NCBI GenBank assembly: GCA_021160865.1 | Contig: JAGHBS010000093.1 | Coordinates: forward strand, 1 to 14,813 | DNA: 14,813 bases | Reading direction: 5' to 3' | Source of the DNA: Planctomycetota bacterium | GTDB taxonomy: Bacteria > Planctomycetota > Phycisphaerae > SM23-33 | Part shown: piece after piece, positions 7,246 through 14,556 of the stretch | How positions within the stretch are numbered: the first letter of the stretch is position 1 | Layout of the letters: each line of letters opens with the position of its first letter | Position numbers and translations under genes: made by a program | Notes under the pieces: model-generated | Told to the model about the DNA's origin: nothing | The model's database searches: none | The model's input: the letters and a program-made list of their open reading frames with translations, nothing else

Positions 7246-8505
7246 ATGGATATGAAAGATATATTCATGCGTCTGATGTATCGTAATGATGAACTTGGTC
7301 TGGCTCGATTTGACCCGTCGGATATAGAAAGCCGCTTTCCCTTTACGTGGTTGTATCGGCGTTATCCCAGTCGGATTGCGCGATTAGGGGTTAGGCTGTT
7401 GAAAATTCCTGCTATATTAGCTCCCATTACTTACCGTCGAATTTTGGGTGTTCCCCGTTATATCTGTCCAACGGTATATCATCACCTTGGACGGGCTTAC
7501 TGGTATGCTTTAACGTGGGCTCCGGAGAGTGCCGATGAATGGCGAAGCCGTCTGGCTGAAATTTGCGACGGAGCGCTTGAAAATTCAATCATGTATAATG
7601 GATTTCGAACCTGGGGGTGCGGAAGGGACCATATGGCCGTCGATGGTCTGAAATCTGCAGAAACTCCGTGCGCCCATATGATCACACGCGTGGGATTATT
7701 ATTACTACTAGCGGGAAAAACTCTCAATGAACAAAAGTACATCGATGCTGCAGTCGAAAGTGGCTTGATTCTCTGTAAGGAATTTAACTGGCATACGAAA
7801 CCCAATGGGGGCTTGACCGTCAGCTTCTTTGTGGGTGGTGAGGACGAAACAATTAACGTTTGTGCTGACACAGCACTTCTGCTGGCTGAACTGATGGCCT
7901 CCGGTTATGAGGAAGAGCAGTTTCCCGAACGTTTCGTAGGCTTGGTCCGCATGATTAACAATGAGCAGGATGATCATGGCAAGTGGATGTACGTAACGCA
8001 TGATTACTCCGAGAAAGTTACCAAAAACACAGCTGCTGACAATTCCCATTCAGCCTTTGTTATCAGTGCCTTGATTCGCATATTGAAAACGGGGCTATTG
8101 GAGCCATCGCTGGCTGAGAAGACACGACAAACTGCTGCTAAGGGTCTCGAGTGGTATTGCAAGACCTTTTTCCGTCCTGATGGATTCTCGTTCGATCTCG
8201 ATAATGGAGTTCGTGAGGCATCGGTTACCAGCTACGCAGAAGGTGTCATGTGCATGTGTCACGCGATGGGCTCAGATGATATCCCCACGAAACTAAAAGA
8301 CAGCCTTAATCTAAAGAATCTTGCTCATACAACCCTACAGAGGGCGATCAAGCGGTTTGTCAATTGTAAGACATGGGATGTTGCTAGTCATCGCTATGGA
8401 CCGGTGCGTGTGAATATGCGTAGCATTCGGTGGGGTAGTGGACCTTTAATGGAAGCGATCTCCCACTATTTGGCATGGAAAAAGAGTGCTTCGAAGGTGA
8501 ATTGA
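7246..8505 (+). CDS. All-helical toroid-like protein of unknown function in polysaccharide cluster
   Basis: A 419-residue protein that I do not recognise at family level. No signal peptide or clear transmembrane helix is seen; residues 1-80 are basic with a short hydrophobic patch near 50-62. From about residue 80 it shows repeating helix pairs with conserved-looking polar joints: W123-G-C-G-R-D-H129, N187-G-G-L-T-V, G198-E-D-E-T-I-N-V-C-A-D208, D242-D-H-G-K-W247, A264-D-N-S-H268-S-A-F-V-I, and P311-D-G-F-S-F-D. This periodicity resembles alpha/alpha-toroid enzymes (six-hairpin glycosidases, polysaccharide lyases, terpene-cyclase-like barrels). I infer a carbohydrate-active or carbohydrate-binding enzyme acting on the polymer or its lipid-linked precursor in the cytosol. 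The reaction is unknown. The SD AAAGGG (7232-7237) lies eight bases before ATG 7246. It shares a transcription unit with the upstream Wzy-like gene and converges on the flippase gene. Confidence 0.8.
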   Translation: MDMKDIFMRLMYRNDELGLARFDPSDIESRFPFTWLYRRYPSRIARLGVRLLKIPAILAPITYRRILGVPRYICPTVYHHLGRAYWYALTWAPESADEWRSRLAEICDGALENSIMYNGFRTWGCGRDHMAVDGLKSAETPCAHMITRVGLLLLLAGKTLNEQKYIDAAVESGLILCKEFNWHTKPNGGLTVSFFVGGEDETINVCADTALLLAELMASGYEEEQFPERFVGLVRMINNEQDDHGKWMYVTHDYSEKVTKNTAADNSHSAFVISALIRILKTGLLEPSLAEKTRQTAAKGLEWYCKTFFRPDGFSFDLDNGVREASVTSYAEGVMCMCHAMGSDDIPTKLKDSLNLKNLAHTTLQRAIKRFVNCKTWDVASHRYGPVRVNMRSIRWGSGPLMEAISHYLAWKKSASKVN

Positions 8506-8553
8506 ACTCCCAATCGGGCAAGAGGTGTGAATCCCAATAATGCAAGGATGGAT

Positions 8554-9882
8554 TTATTGAGGCTGTTCTTGTTTATTCCCTTGAAGGTGGGCAAAACGTT
8601 TAACCCGAGCGTATATTATACACCCCAGAATGAAATAGATTATCCCAATGGTAGCATTACCAGCAGACAAAGCAAGAGCAGCACCCATAAGCCCCATCGG
8701 CCCGATTAGTAAAATCAACAATCCAATATTAATTGCAAGACTTACGCCACTAACTATGGTTGATACTACAGGTGAGAGGAATTTCTGAACGAATCCGGTC
8801 AACATAGGTCTTGGAGTGACGCTGGCAGCACCGATGAGACAGATATAAAAAATCGGCAAACTATCCTTGGCAACCTGCGGATAAAGCAGAAACAATGCTA
8901 CATATCCTAAAATTGCTCCGAGTATCCCGATGATAACTATCATAGCAAAGGTTATCAGCAAATATCTCTTCATTGTGGTAGGACTCATCTCTTGAGCGTT
9001 TCGATGACGGGCAATATAAGTGATTGCAACCTGTCCGACCATTGAGGGTAATTGGGTGAAGAGCATCGCCATAGCACTTCCTGCAAAAAAGACTGTGACT
9101 TTTTCGGGGATCACCGTTGCTCCGAGGTACATCCGAACGATATACGGCTGAACCATCGTTAGTACACCTGCGCCGGTAAAGAGTGGCACCGTTTTGAGGT
9201 ACGCTTTAAGGTCTGATTTGGAAATAATCGGCCTACCCCATAAGGCATTGCGGAGTATTATTCCTGCCCCGATAGTTCCACCGGCAACACCTATTGCATA
9301 GTATAAACCTACCCATTCCCTTGCTCCTAATGCCACTGGAACGATGATTAGACCGGCAGCAATCGCATAGATCAGTGAAGAAATAAGGAATCTTCCATAC
9401 CATAGGTGTGCCCGGATATACATCTGCAATAAGGTAACGATCCCTGCGAGAATACCATATAAGACGAGTTGCCTAAGGTAAGAAGCAGTCAAAGTGCCGA
9501 CTTTATCTTTGGACAACAGTCGGCCAAGAGGATTGGAAAATACAATGATCACCATAACGAATATAATGAGGATGCATATGTTGGCTAAAAGACCGGAACG
9601 GAAGAATCTGTCCTTTTCGGCTCCCTCGTAGTGGGCATGATCGCGGAAGAACGATGCTCGGGTACCAGAGGTGAAGATCATCGAGAGGGGCATAATCACC
9701 GACAAGGCGATTACAAACTCACCAAACGCAGCCTTTCCAATAAATCTCAATAGTAAGGGGTGGACTACCAGCCTTTCAATCGTCATTGGCAAGATGATTG
9801 CAAGGGAGTAAAGTGCTGTATTTACAGAGAAACCCTTGTATCGTTTAATCGCCCTTGCCAATATATTTGATATTTCTTTCAT
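8554..9882 (-). CDS. Wzx-type polysaccharide flippase (MOP/MATE superfamily)
   Basis: A 442-residue polytopic membrane protein with about 12 hydrophobic segments spread over residues 20-425, a short basic N-terminus (R-A-I-K-R-Y-K) and a charged C-terminal tail (K-Q-E-Q-P-Q). Layout and length fit the oligosaccharide flippase family: paired halves, with helix 1 beginning S-V-N21-T-A-L-Y and a P-R-P359-M-L-T-G segment in the C-terminal half. Role: moving undecaprenyl-diphosphate-linked repeat units across the inner membrane for Wzy. Assignment rests on topology and general resemblance, since the family has few invariant motifs. It is transcribed alone from the promoter at 10008-10036, with a leader of about 118 bases. 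The SD at the ATG is weak. It converges with the toroid-like gene after 48 bases, with no clear terminator between them. Confidence 0.82.
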   Translation of the reverse strand: MKEISNILARAIKRYKGFSVNTALYSLAIILPMTIERLVVHPLLLRFIGKAAFGEFVIALSVIMPLSMIFTSGTRASFFRDHAHYEGAEKDRFFRSGLLANICILIIFVMVIIVFSNPLGRLLSKDKVGTLTASYLRQLVLYGILAGIVTLLQMYIRAHLWYGRFLISSLIYAIAAGLIIVPVALGAREWVGLYYAIGVAGGTIGAGIILRNALWGRPIISKSDLKAYLKTVPLFTGAGVLTMVQPYIVRMYLGATVIPEKVTVFFAGSAMAMLFTQLPSMVGQVAITYIARHRNAQEMSPTTMKRYLLITFAMIVIIGILGAILGYVALFLLYPQVAKDSLPIFYICLIGAASVTPRPMLTGFVQKFLSPVVSTIVSGVSLAINIGLLILLIGPMGLMGAALALSAGNATIGIIYFILGCIIYARVKRFAHLQGNKQEQPQ

Positions 9883-9913
9883 CTTCTGTTTCTGCGATTA
9901 TTGCCCTGATTGG

Positions 9914-9949
9914 AAAGACTAATAAAGACTAATTCCTGAGAGTAGTCTT
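9914..9949 (-). repeat. Tandem 10-bp repeat plus complementary arm in the flippase leader
   Basis: AAAGACTAAT occurs twice head to tail (9914-9923 and 9924-9933). TAGTCTT (9943-9949) is complementary to the AAGACTA part of both copies. In the minus-strand transcript this allows two mutually exclusive 7-bp hairpins with loops of about 11 and 21 bases, 30-70 bases before the flippase ATG. No regulatory role is demonstrated. Confidence 0.45.
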
Positions 9950-10007
9950 CACGTCCAAAGTAGTTTATCGGATAAATGAGAATTATCATGCAATATAGAG
10001 CGAGCCA

Positions 10008-10036
10008 AGGATAAGGGTAGGGATGTAATCTGTCAA
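10008..10036 (-). promoter_or_regulatory. Sigma-70-like promoter of the flippase gene
   Basis: On the minus strand there is a perfect -35 TTGACA (10031-10036), a 17-base spacer and a -10 TATCCT (10008-10013, four of six consensus bases). The predicted start is near 10001, giving a leader that contains the tandem/inverted repeat at 9914-9949. Confidence 0.6.
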
Positions 10037-10066
10037 TTGTCTATGGGTTGCAAGAGACGATTATAT
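10037..10066 (+). promoter_or_regulatory. Possible promoter of the DUF218 gene
   Basis: TTGTCT (10037-10042) is followed after 18 bases by TTATAT (10061-10066), or after 16 bases by GATTAT. It directly abuts the -35 of the opposing flippase promoter. If used, transcription would start near 10072, after the first possible ATG at 10065, favouring a later start for the gene. Confidence 0.3.
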
Positions 10067-10805
10067 GCAAACTACTATGGGGGATGATAAGCGTATCGAA
10101 AAGCCTTATAATATCCCAAGTGAAATTATCATTATGACAAATAGCGATATACAATCTGGACAGGAGACATCTCCAGGGTGCAGGAGAGGTAGATTTCTAA
10201 GGCGATTAGGGCAATGCTTTCAATGGCTGGTGAATCTGATTGCCATAATAGCTTTGCTAATTATATTTACACCTGTTGGGGATTGGTTAGACAACATACT
10301 GATTGATGTAAGCACATTATCAAAAGCAGATTATATCGTTGTATTAGGAGGACATTGTGAGCGTGTTGTTGAGGCTGTTCAGTTATATCGAGGTGGTTGG
10401 GCTGATAAGGTAATTGTATCAGCGTATGGAAAATCGGCTGACTTTCTCGGACACGTTGCCGAGGTTTATGGTGTTCCTTCTGATTCACTGATTATTGAAC
10501 GTCAATCCACTCGTACAGCAGATCACCCCTATGCGATTTCTCGTTTACCTGGCATAGATAAGGAAAAAGATAAATTCATCATCGTGACCTCACCATATCA
10601 TACCTCCCGCGCCCGTGCGGTGTTTCTCAAGGCTGGTTATCGAAACGTGATGATGTATAGCCCTGAATGGCGGGTCGGGGGGCGGTTTAATCGCTTGCCC
10701 GAGCGGTGGTTATTCCACCGATGGAGAATCCGCGCACGCAATTTACCTGAGCAGGTTTACGAGGTAATTGCCTGGGGACTGTATTGGTTCACTGGGCGAG
10801 TCTAG
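10065..10805 (+). CDS. DUF218 (YdcF/ElyC/SanA-like) membrane-anchored protein
   Basis: Up to 246 residues. Seen: a basic stretch (R41-G-R-F-L-R-R) followed by one hydrophobic helix at about 53-70, then a DUF218 domain with A-D89-Y-I-V-V-L-G-G-H-C-E-R near its start, E145-R-Q-S-T-R-T in the middle, V174-T-S-P-Y-H-T-S-R-A, and a C-terminal E233-V-I-A-W-G-L-Y-W. Family members (E. coli ElyC, SanA, YdcF) are envelope-associated and linked to cell-wall or lipid-carrier homeostasis; the chemistry is not established. The start is uncertain: ATGs at 10065, 10077 and 10134 are in frame, none with a strong SD. The last gives a 223-residue protein that still has the full anchor, and a possible promoter overlaps the first. 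It is a single-gene unit divergent from the flippase and convergent with the aminotransferase gene. Confidence 0.82.
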   Translation: MQTTMGDDKRIEKPYNIPSEIIIMTNSDIQSGQETSPGCRRGRFLRRLGQCFQWLVNLIAIIALLIIFTPVGDWLDNILIDVSTLSKADYIVVLGGHCERVVEAVQLYRGGWADKVIVSAYGKSADFLGHVAEVYGVPSDSLIIERQSTRTADHPYAISRLPGIDKEKDKFIIVTSPYHTSRARAVFLKAGYRNVMMYSPEWRVGGRFNRLPERWLFHRWRIRARNLPEQVYEVIAWGLYWFTGRV

Positions 10806-10864
10806 ATTGAATTCTTCTGTAGCCAGAGTTGATTATACGATTCGTACCAAGGGGGAGATATCAA

Positions 10865-11977
10865 TTATGATTTCCTGCTAAAAAATTCTTTAATCATAGT
10901 AGCAACATATTGAATCTGCTCATCGGTTAGTTCTGGATAGATTGGTAGTGCCAGCGATTCCGCCGCTGCCCTTTCAGATTCGGGAAAATCGCCCTTCTTG
11001 TATCCAAGGGATTTGAAACATTCCTGCTCGTGCAGGGATAGTGGATAGTATATTGCCGTGCCGATTCCCTTATCCTTGAGATAAGCCTGGAGTTCATCTC
11101 GGCGGGGGACGCGGATAACGTACTGATTGTATATCGAAACATTGTATTCGCGGATTGTCGGGGTGATGACCTCCTCGACATCGGCAAATAACTCATTGTA
11201 GCGTGCGGCATTGGCACGACGCTTGGCAGACCAGTCATCCAGATAACGCAGCTTGACCAGTAGTATGGCAGCTTGAAGGGTATCGAGGCGGAAATTGCCG
11301 CCTACCCATTTATGGTAATACTTCGGCTTGGAGCCATGATTGCGACATTGTCTCAATCGGTCAGCCAGTTCGACATCCTGGGTGACAATCATTCCACCGT
11401 CGCCCATTCCGCCAAGATTCTTCGATGGGAAGAAGCTAAAACACCCCACCGTGCCGATCGAGCCTGCCTTTCGTCCCTTGTAGGTAGCACCGATTGCCTG
11501 GGCAGCATCTTCTATGACGAAAAGATTATATTTTCGAGCAGCTTCCACAATCAGGTCCATCTCCGCCATCTGACCGAACAGATGAACAGGTATTATCGCC
11601 TTGGTCTTATCAGTAACGGCAGCCTCGATTTTAGTCGGATCGATATTGAACGTTTCCGGCTCGATATCGACGAAGACAGGTTTAGCACCAACCCGCCAGA
11701 TGCTCCCTGCGGTAGCAAAGAACGTGTACGGCGTGGTTATGACCTCATCACCCTGACCGATTCCAAGAGTCATCAAACTTGCCAGAAGCGCATCGGTACC
11801 GCTTGAGACGCCCACAGCAGCGGCACAATTGCTGTATTCGGCAATCGCCTTTTCAAGCTCGGATACTTCCGGACCTAAGATAAACCGCTGGGATTCCAAT
11901 ACCGAATGGATTGCAGCTGTAACCTCATCCTTTATCCGTGCGAATTGAGCCTTCAGATCAAGTAAAGGTACTTCCAT
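10865..11977 (-). CDS. wbpE: WbpE/DegT-family PLP aminotransferase (UDP-3-keto-GlcNAcA aminotransferase)
   Basis: A 370-residue fold-type I PLP enzyme of the DegT/DnrJ/EryC1/StrS family. Seen: V57-S-S-G-T-D-A-L (phosphate cradle), P83-Y-T-F-F-A-T, E156-D-A-A-Q160 (the Asp contacts the PLP ring nitrogen), S181-F-F-P-S-K186-N-L-G with the Schiff-base lysine, and G227-N-F-R-L-D-T-L-Q-A-A-I-L. The start P-L-L-D-L-K-A-Q is typical of the WbpE/WlbC branch. Expected reaction: glutamate-dependent amination of UDP-2-acetamido-2-deoxy-3-oxo-glucuronate to the 3-amino sugar. Context supports this strongly, because it follows wbpD- and wbpB-like genes in one operon. A good SD (AAGGAAGGG) precedes ATG 11977. 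There is a 45-base gap from wbpD. Last gene of the operon; no clear terminator hairpin follows. Confidence 0.9.
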   Translation of the reverse strand: MEVPLLDLKAQFARIKDEVTAAIHSVLESQRFILGPEVSELEKAIAEYSNCAAAVGVSSGTDALLASLMTLGIGQGDEVITTPYTFFATAGSIWRVGAKPVFVDIEPETFNIDPTKIEAAVTDKTKAIIPVHLFGQMAEMDLIVEAARKYNLFVIEDAAQAIGATYKGRKAGSIGTVGCFSFFPSKNLGGMGDGGMIVTQDVELADRLRQCRNHGSKPKYYHKWVGGNFRLDTLQAAILLVKLRYLDDWSAKRRANAARYNELFADVEEVITPTIREYNVSIYNQYVIRVPRRDELQAYLKDKGIGTAIYYPLSLHEQECFKSLGYKKGDFPESERAAAESLALPIYPELTDEQIQYVATMIKEFFSRKS

Positions 11978-12022
11978 TTCTCATCCCTTCCTTTGGTTGC
12001 AACAGACCGGCTGGATTGACAG

Positions 12023-12688
12023 TCAGTCCTGCTTGTATTCATCGTAGGTTTTCTTGCCGACTGCTAATTCGGGCGGGAGGGGTTGCTCTTCGTCCAGATC
12101 GAGACATTTCAATACACCCGGAGAGACTTCCTTATATCGAAGCCCGCTTTCCGGACAGGTCATAATCCCATCGGCATCAGGATTTTTGAGACGGTGCCCA
12201 TGCCGACTTATCCACCCGACCTGTTTAGCCGGTACGCCCATCATAAGGGCATAATCTGGAACGTCCTTTGCTACAACGGCACCAGCGGCAATGAAGGCGT
12301 ATCTACCAATCTCGATGCCACAAACGATGGTAGCATTAGCACCTATGGTCGCACCACGACGAACGACGGTCTTTTCATAAAGTAAATGTCGATTAATCTG
12401 TGCACGCGGGTTGGTAACATTTGTCAGCACGCAGCTGGGGCCAAGGAAAACGTCATCCTCGATAATCGTACCAGTGTAAATCGAAACGTTATTTTGTACT
12501 TTTACGTTGTTTCCAATGATTACATTCTCGGCAACGTGCGTGTTTTGTCCAAAGATGCAATTTTTGCCTATCTTGGCCCCCTTCATAATGTGTGAGAAAT
12601 GCCAGATTTTCGTACCTTCTCCAATCTCGGCCCCTTCGTCAACGTAGGCACTTTCATGGACGAAATATGGCTTCTCCTGCTCATTCAT
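12023..12688 (-). CDS. wbpD: WbpD/WlbB-like left-handed beta-helix N-acetyltransferase
   Basis: A 221-residue protein. Residues about 11-155 form a run of hexapeptide-repeat coils (patterns such as I-G-E-G-T-K, I-G-N-N-V-K, I-E-D-D-V-F, I-G-A-N-A-T, I-G-R-Y-A-F) with the family-typical loop L88-T-N-V-T-N-P-R95. These trimeric cytosolic enzymes use acetyl-CoA to acetylate the 3-amino group of UDP-2-acetamido-3-amino-uronate. After the helix there is a tail of about 60 residues, W159-I-S-R-H-G-H-R, C178-P-E-S-G-L-R-Y-K-E-V and L193-K-C195-L-D-L-D-E, found in many WbpD-like proteins but absent from the shortest ones; its two cysteines may bind a metal or only be structural. SD AAAGAGGT is about seven bases before ATG 12688, 24 bases after the wbpB-like stop. 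Confidence 0.88.
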   Translation of the reverse strand: MNEQEKPYFVHESAYVDEGAEIGEGTKIWHFSHIMKGAKIGKNCIFGQNTHVAENVIIGNNVKVQNNVSIYTGTIIEDDVFLGPSCVLTNVTNPRAQINRHLLYEKTVVRRGATIGANATIVCGIEIGRYAFIAAGAVVAKDVPDYALMMGVPAKQVGWISRHGHRLKNPDADGIMTCPESGLRYKEVSPGVLKCLDLDEEQPLPPELAVGKKTYDEYKQD

Positions 12689-12712
12689 TGCTCAACCTCT
12701 TTACAATGTTGT

Positions 12713-13720
12713 TTATCGAATTTCTACAGGTGTACCACCTTGAGAAAGTGATTTGCTACCTGCCTCAAGGACTTTAACAACTCTCAGACCGTCCGCTCCG
12801 TCGCTGCGAGGGGTGGTGTCATTAATAATGCATGTGATGAAATGCTTACATTCTTCCCTAAGTGGTTCAATGGACGGTATCTTCGGAATTAAGATATCAC
12901 CTACTCGCAACGAAATGGCTTCGGCATAATCATCGACGCTACGCTTCACTTCAGCCGATTTATCGTAGATGCGTATCTTTTCAGCTGCTTCCATGTCGTC
13001 AAAGACTATCATTTTTTGATTGCCGACGAGGGTTATCTTGCGAATTTTATGAGGATCGAGCCAGGAGACGTGAATATGTGCCATCCGACCATCAGCAAAC
13101 TTTAGATTTGCGAAAACCACATCTTCGATACCTTCCTGTAGATATGCTTGCCCGCTGGCCGATACGCTTACCGGTTCAGCATCGAACAGGTAGCACGCCA
13201 CTGAAATGTCGTGCGGTGCCAACGACCACCAGGCATTTTCCTTCTTTCGGACAATCCCAAGGTTAACCCGCTGACAGTACAGGTAGAGAGGCTTGCCAAT
13301 TTTGCCGGAGGCAATAGCATCCTTTATGTAATTTACCGCAGGATGATACTCTAAAAGATGCCCGACCATTAGTTTGACTTTCTTTTCGGTAGCAAGGTCG
13401 ATTAATTTTTTTGAATCCTCGCTGGTTAGTGTTAGCGGTTTTTCCACGTAGGTGTGTTTTCCTGCTTGAAGCGCTGCTGAGGCAACCTCGAAGTGCAAGG
13501 GGGCATCAACTGCTACCACTACGGCATCGACATCCTTATCTTCAAGGGCCTCATCCATATTGCTTATTACCTTGGCATTAGGGTAAAGGGATGACATCCT
13601 TTTGCGAATATCATCTTTCAGATCACATATGTATTTCAGTTCGACGTTGTCTATGGAAGCGAAATTGCGTACGAGATTTTTCCCCCAATTACCCGCTCCG
13701 ATGACAGCTACGCCAATCAT
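12713..13720 (-). CDS. wbpB: WbpB/WlbA-like Gfo/Idh/MocA oxidoreductase (UDP-GlcNAcA 3-dehydrogenase)
   Basis: A 335-residue NAD-dependent oxidoreductase. Seen: an N-terminal Rossmann motif G8-A-G-N-W-G-K-N15, the cofactor/substrate motif V92-E-K94-P95, G120-H-L-L-E-Y-H-P, R151-V-N-L-G-I-V-R, and W165-S-L-A-P-H170-D171-I-S, which carries the catalytic-region His. This combination is typical of the WbpB/WlbA branch, which oxidises UDP-N-acetyl-glucuronate at C3. It is first in the operon wbpB-wbpD-wbpE and is preceded by a clear SD (AAGGAA) and a strong promoter at 13781-13809. The 6-dehydrogenase (WbpA) that supplies its substrate is not in the window. Start chosen at ATG 13720, since the glycine-rich motif begins seven residues later. 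Confidence 0.9.
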   Translation of the reverse strand: MIGVAVIGAGNWGKNLVRNFASIDNVELKYICDLKDDIRKRMSSLYPNAKVISNMDEALEDKDVDAVVVAVDAPLHFEVASAALQAGKHTYVEKPLTLTSEDSKKLIDLATEKKVKLMVGHLLEYHPAVNYIKDAIASGKIGKPLYLYCQRVNLGIVRKKENAWWSLAPHDISVACYLFDAEPVSVSASGQAYLQEGIEDVVFANLKFADGRMAHIHVSWLDPHKIRKITLVGNQKMIVFDDMEAAEKIRIYDKSAEVKRSVDDYAEAISLRVGDILIPKIPSIEPLREECKHFITCIINDTTPRSDGADGLRVVKVLEAGSKSLSQGGTPVEIR

Positions 13721-13780
13721 GGTCAGTTCCTTCAGAACTCCATAATGGAGGAATGAATGAGTGCATTTATATATCGTCCG

Positions 13781-13809
13781 ATTTTAGGGACAGGATAAGT
13801 CCTTTTCAA
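13781..13809 (-). promoter_or_regulatory. Sigma-70-like promoter of the wbpB-wbpD-wbpE operon
   Basis: On the minus strand, TTGAAA (13804-13809) and TAAAAT (13781-13786) are separated by 17 bases, each five of six consensus. The predicted start is near 13774, about 54 bases before the wbpB-like ATG, with SD AAGGAA in between. Confidence 0.6.
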
Positions 13810-13910
13810 GGAATATAGCGGATACTCCTCGTTATAGACTCGCAAGCATTATACAACGCTTGATGGAATCAGAGCATATCTCTATTCGGAGGTTAATATA
13901 GGGAGGTGTA

Positions 13911-14283
13911 ATGCCTCGGGTTGCTTTCCGTTTATCGACGCTCAAGGGCAATGCCAGCGTATTCGAGATTAACCGGTCGGATTGGATATTGGAATATGAC
14001 AGCATAGACCCCAATCGTCAGTCCCAGGGACTTTTATGGATTCGTCGTTCGGGATAATGAATTTCACCAACACCCCAATGGCACAGATGATACGACCATC
14101 ACTGGTGGCAGATATGAAAGCGGCGCTTACAATGTGTCGGGGTTGGTCGGGATTAGTAATCTCCCTGTCAGAACGATAATTCAGGGTAATGACGGTACCA
14201 ATGGCTACGAGTTTGCTCGATATGGCCCGGGAAGGACGTTAGCCACAATTGCGAGAGGTCGCGCGTCTATTTGTCACCCTTAG
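13911..14283 (+). pseudogene. Possible frameshifted gene remnant of unknown function
   Basis: An ATG at 13911 follows GGGAGGTG (13901-13908; short spacing) and opens 48 codons to TAA at 14055. In the +1 frame, another stop-free stretch runs from 14008 to TAG at 14281 (91 codons) and reads like a real protein: D-F-Y-G-F-V-V-R-D-N-E, then T-T-I-T-G-G-R-Y-E-S-G-A-Y-N-V-S-G and Q-G-N-D-G-T-N-G-Y-E-F. The second frame has no good start of its own. A single extra base around 14022-14030 (in CCCAGGGA) would join the two into one protein of about 125 residues. The Gly/Asn/Thr-rich style resembles extracellular beta-rich proteins, but I recognise no family. It could equally be non-coding. Transcription would be divergent from the wbp operon. 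Confidence 0.3.
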
Positions 14284-14556
14284 AGAATCGGGGCGAATAC
14301 TCTTCTTCCTACGGGGGAGCGCGCCGGGATCCCTTCGTCTTTTCGCGATCTTGGGTAGCGTTCTGCACGTTGTTGTTCGGCGTGAGCCTGCGGAACATCA
14401 AAAAGAAGTAGATCGTGTGAATATGCGATGCGACAAAGACCTCATGAAGGCAGTTGGCCTGGGGGTCTCTTTGCAATTCTGGTTCTTGCCGCCCGCGGTG
14501 CGTCTGCACGGCTGGCGATTGGTCGCCGAGCGGCCGGACGGTGGTAGGATGTCGAG
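14284..14556. other. Gene-poor stretch of raised GC content
   Basis: No convincing gene. By eye GC is about 55-65% in most 60-base lines here, against about 45% in the polysaccharide genes. A plus-strand frame without a credible start runs through it and into the minus-strand gene at 14557, and is judged spurious. A small inverted repeat (GGCGA 14514-14518, TCGCC 14523-14527) lies downstream of that gene but lacks a T-tract. Confidence 0.5.

Noticed and set aside
10806..10864. Space between convergent DUF218 and wbpE genes examined for a bidirectional terminator
   Set aside because: No stem of useful length with a T-run was found; the same holds for 8506-8553.
11273..11806. Long plus-strand open frame (177 codons) within the aminotransferase gene
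   Set aside because: It lies wholly antisense to a gene with every expected PLP-enzyme motif; its translation has no recognisable domain, so it is a shadow frame.
14193..14411. Third plus-strand frame with a hydrophobic stretch near its end
   Set aside because: No ATG start or SD and only about 72 codons; it could be a remnant, but nothing supports it beyond the absence of stops.
13721..14556. Search for tRNA, attachment-site repeats or IS ends near the GC change
   Set aside because: No tRNA-like T-loop and acceptor pairing, no transposase fragment and no clear direct-repeat pair were seen.
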